NCBI GenBank assembly: GCA_002439285.1
Contig: DJTQ01000307.1
Span: 1 to 5,200 of the forward strand
Length of the DNA stretch: 5,200 nt
Direction of reading: 5' to 3'
Source: Paenibacillaceae bacterium UBA6304
GTDB lineage: Bacteria; Bacillota; Bacilli; Paenibacillales; Paenibacillaceae
The notes beneath the pieces were generated by a model that searched no databases, was not told the origin of the DNA, and was given only the letters and a program-made list of their open reading frames with translations. Both the position numbers and the translations under genes were made by a program. Positions 4,920 through 5,200 of the stretch are shown piece by piece. Within the stretch, counting starts at the first letter, position 1; each line of letters starts with the position of its first letter.

Positions 4920-5200
4920 ATGCTTCAGGGGTTAAAAGCATTGATCGCCAAGGATATCAAAATAACATGGAGAAATCCGTCGCTGCTTGTGCTCAGCATT
5001 ATTGTTCCAGTCGTTTTTGTACTTTTGTATTCTCTGATCACACAAGTATCGGCGACCAATCCGGTTGTCATTGCTCGTGAATCGACCGGGTCGTACAGTG
5101 ATCGGCTCGTTCGGATTTTAACAGGAATGAGTTCAGTTGACGGGCCATATTTTGTCGTGCGGACAACAGAGCCTGAGGAAGCTTTACGGCAATATAAGAG
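4920..5200 (+). CDS. ABC-2 type permease, N-terminal part (cut by window edge)
   Basis: Membrane partner of the preceding ATPase. The reading frame is open from ATG 4920 to the window end, giving 93 complete codons. A GGGGGAG ribosome binding site ends seven bases before the ATG. The protein begins with a short cytoplasmic segment (MLQGLKALIAKDIKITWRNP), then one clear transmembrane helix at about 22-40 (LLVLSIIVPVVFVLLYSLI). A soluble, probably extracytoplasmic region follows, including VVIARESTGSYSDRL and a TEPEEALRQY segment. One N-terminal helix followed by a large outer domain is the layout of ABC-2 permeases of the DrrB/NatB/YhgE kind; the remaining helices would lie beyond the edge. 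The class is inferred from this layout and from the neighbour; substrate and full length are unknown. Confidence 0.85.
   Translation, partial: MLQGLKALIAKDIKITWRNPSLLVLSIIVPVVFVLLYSLITQVSATNPVVIARESTGSYSDRLVRILTGMSSVDGPYFVVRTTEPEEALRQYK

Noticed and set aside
1..5200. Defence island, CRISPR array, mobile element or other novel multi-gene system
   Set aside because: All recognised genes belong to common housekeeping, repair or export families. I see no direct-repeat array, transposase, integrase or terminal repeats.

Overview
The window reads as ordinary chromosomal DNA from a low- to mid-GC Gram-positive bacterium, most likely Bacillota and probably Paenibacillus-like. This inference rests on strong AGGAGG-type ribosome binding sites, near-consensus sigma-A promoters, a lipoprotein form of a NagZ-like glycosidase, and the split adaA/adaB arrangement known from Bacillus and its relatives. 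No database search was possible, so the genus is a guess.

Layout. (1) Positions 19-1868, minus strand: a two-gene operon. An uncharacterised 180-aa cytoplasmic protein comes first and overlaps by an ATGA junction a secreted, lipid-anchored GH3 beta-N-acetylhexosaminidase (NagZ family). (2) Positions 1869-2041: a divergent intergenic region with one promoter facing each way. (3) Positions 2042-3131, plus strand: adaA-adaB, the adaptive response to DNA alkylation. AdaA senses methylphosphotriesters and activates transcription; AdaB repairs O6-methylguanine. (4) Positions 3132-3313: a 182-base intergenic region with a hairpin, a TTGACA -35 box and a perfect inverted repeat. (5) Positions 3314-5200, plus strand: a TetR-family regulator, a DrrA-like ABC ATPase and the first 93 codons of an ABC-2 type permease, which runs off the right edge. 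Together they look like a regulator-controlled exporter.

The three modules appear functionally independent: cell-wall sugar turnover, DNA repair, and export. I see no CRISPR array, tRNA, rRNA, transposase or phage gene. I also find no evidence of a new multi-gene system. The points most worth a second look are the unknown gene translationally coupled to nagZ, candidate TetR operator sequences before both tetR and the ABC operon, and an abrupt G/C strand-composition switch inside the 3' end of adaB. Several start codons are best placed downstream of the longest reading frame because of ribosome binding site spacing.
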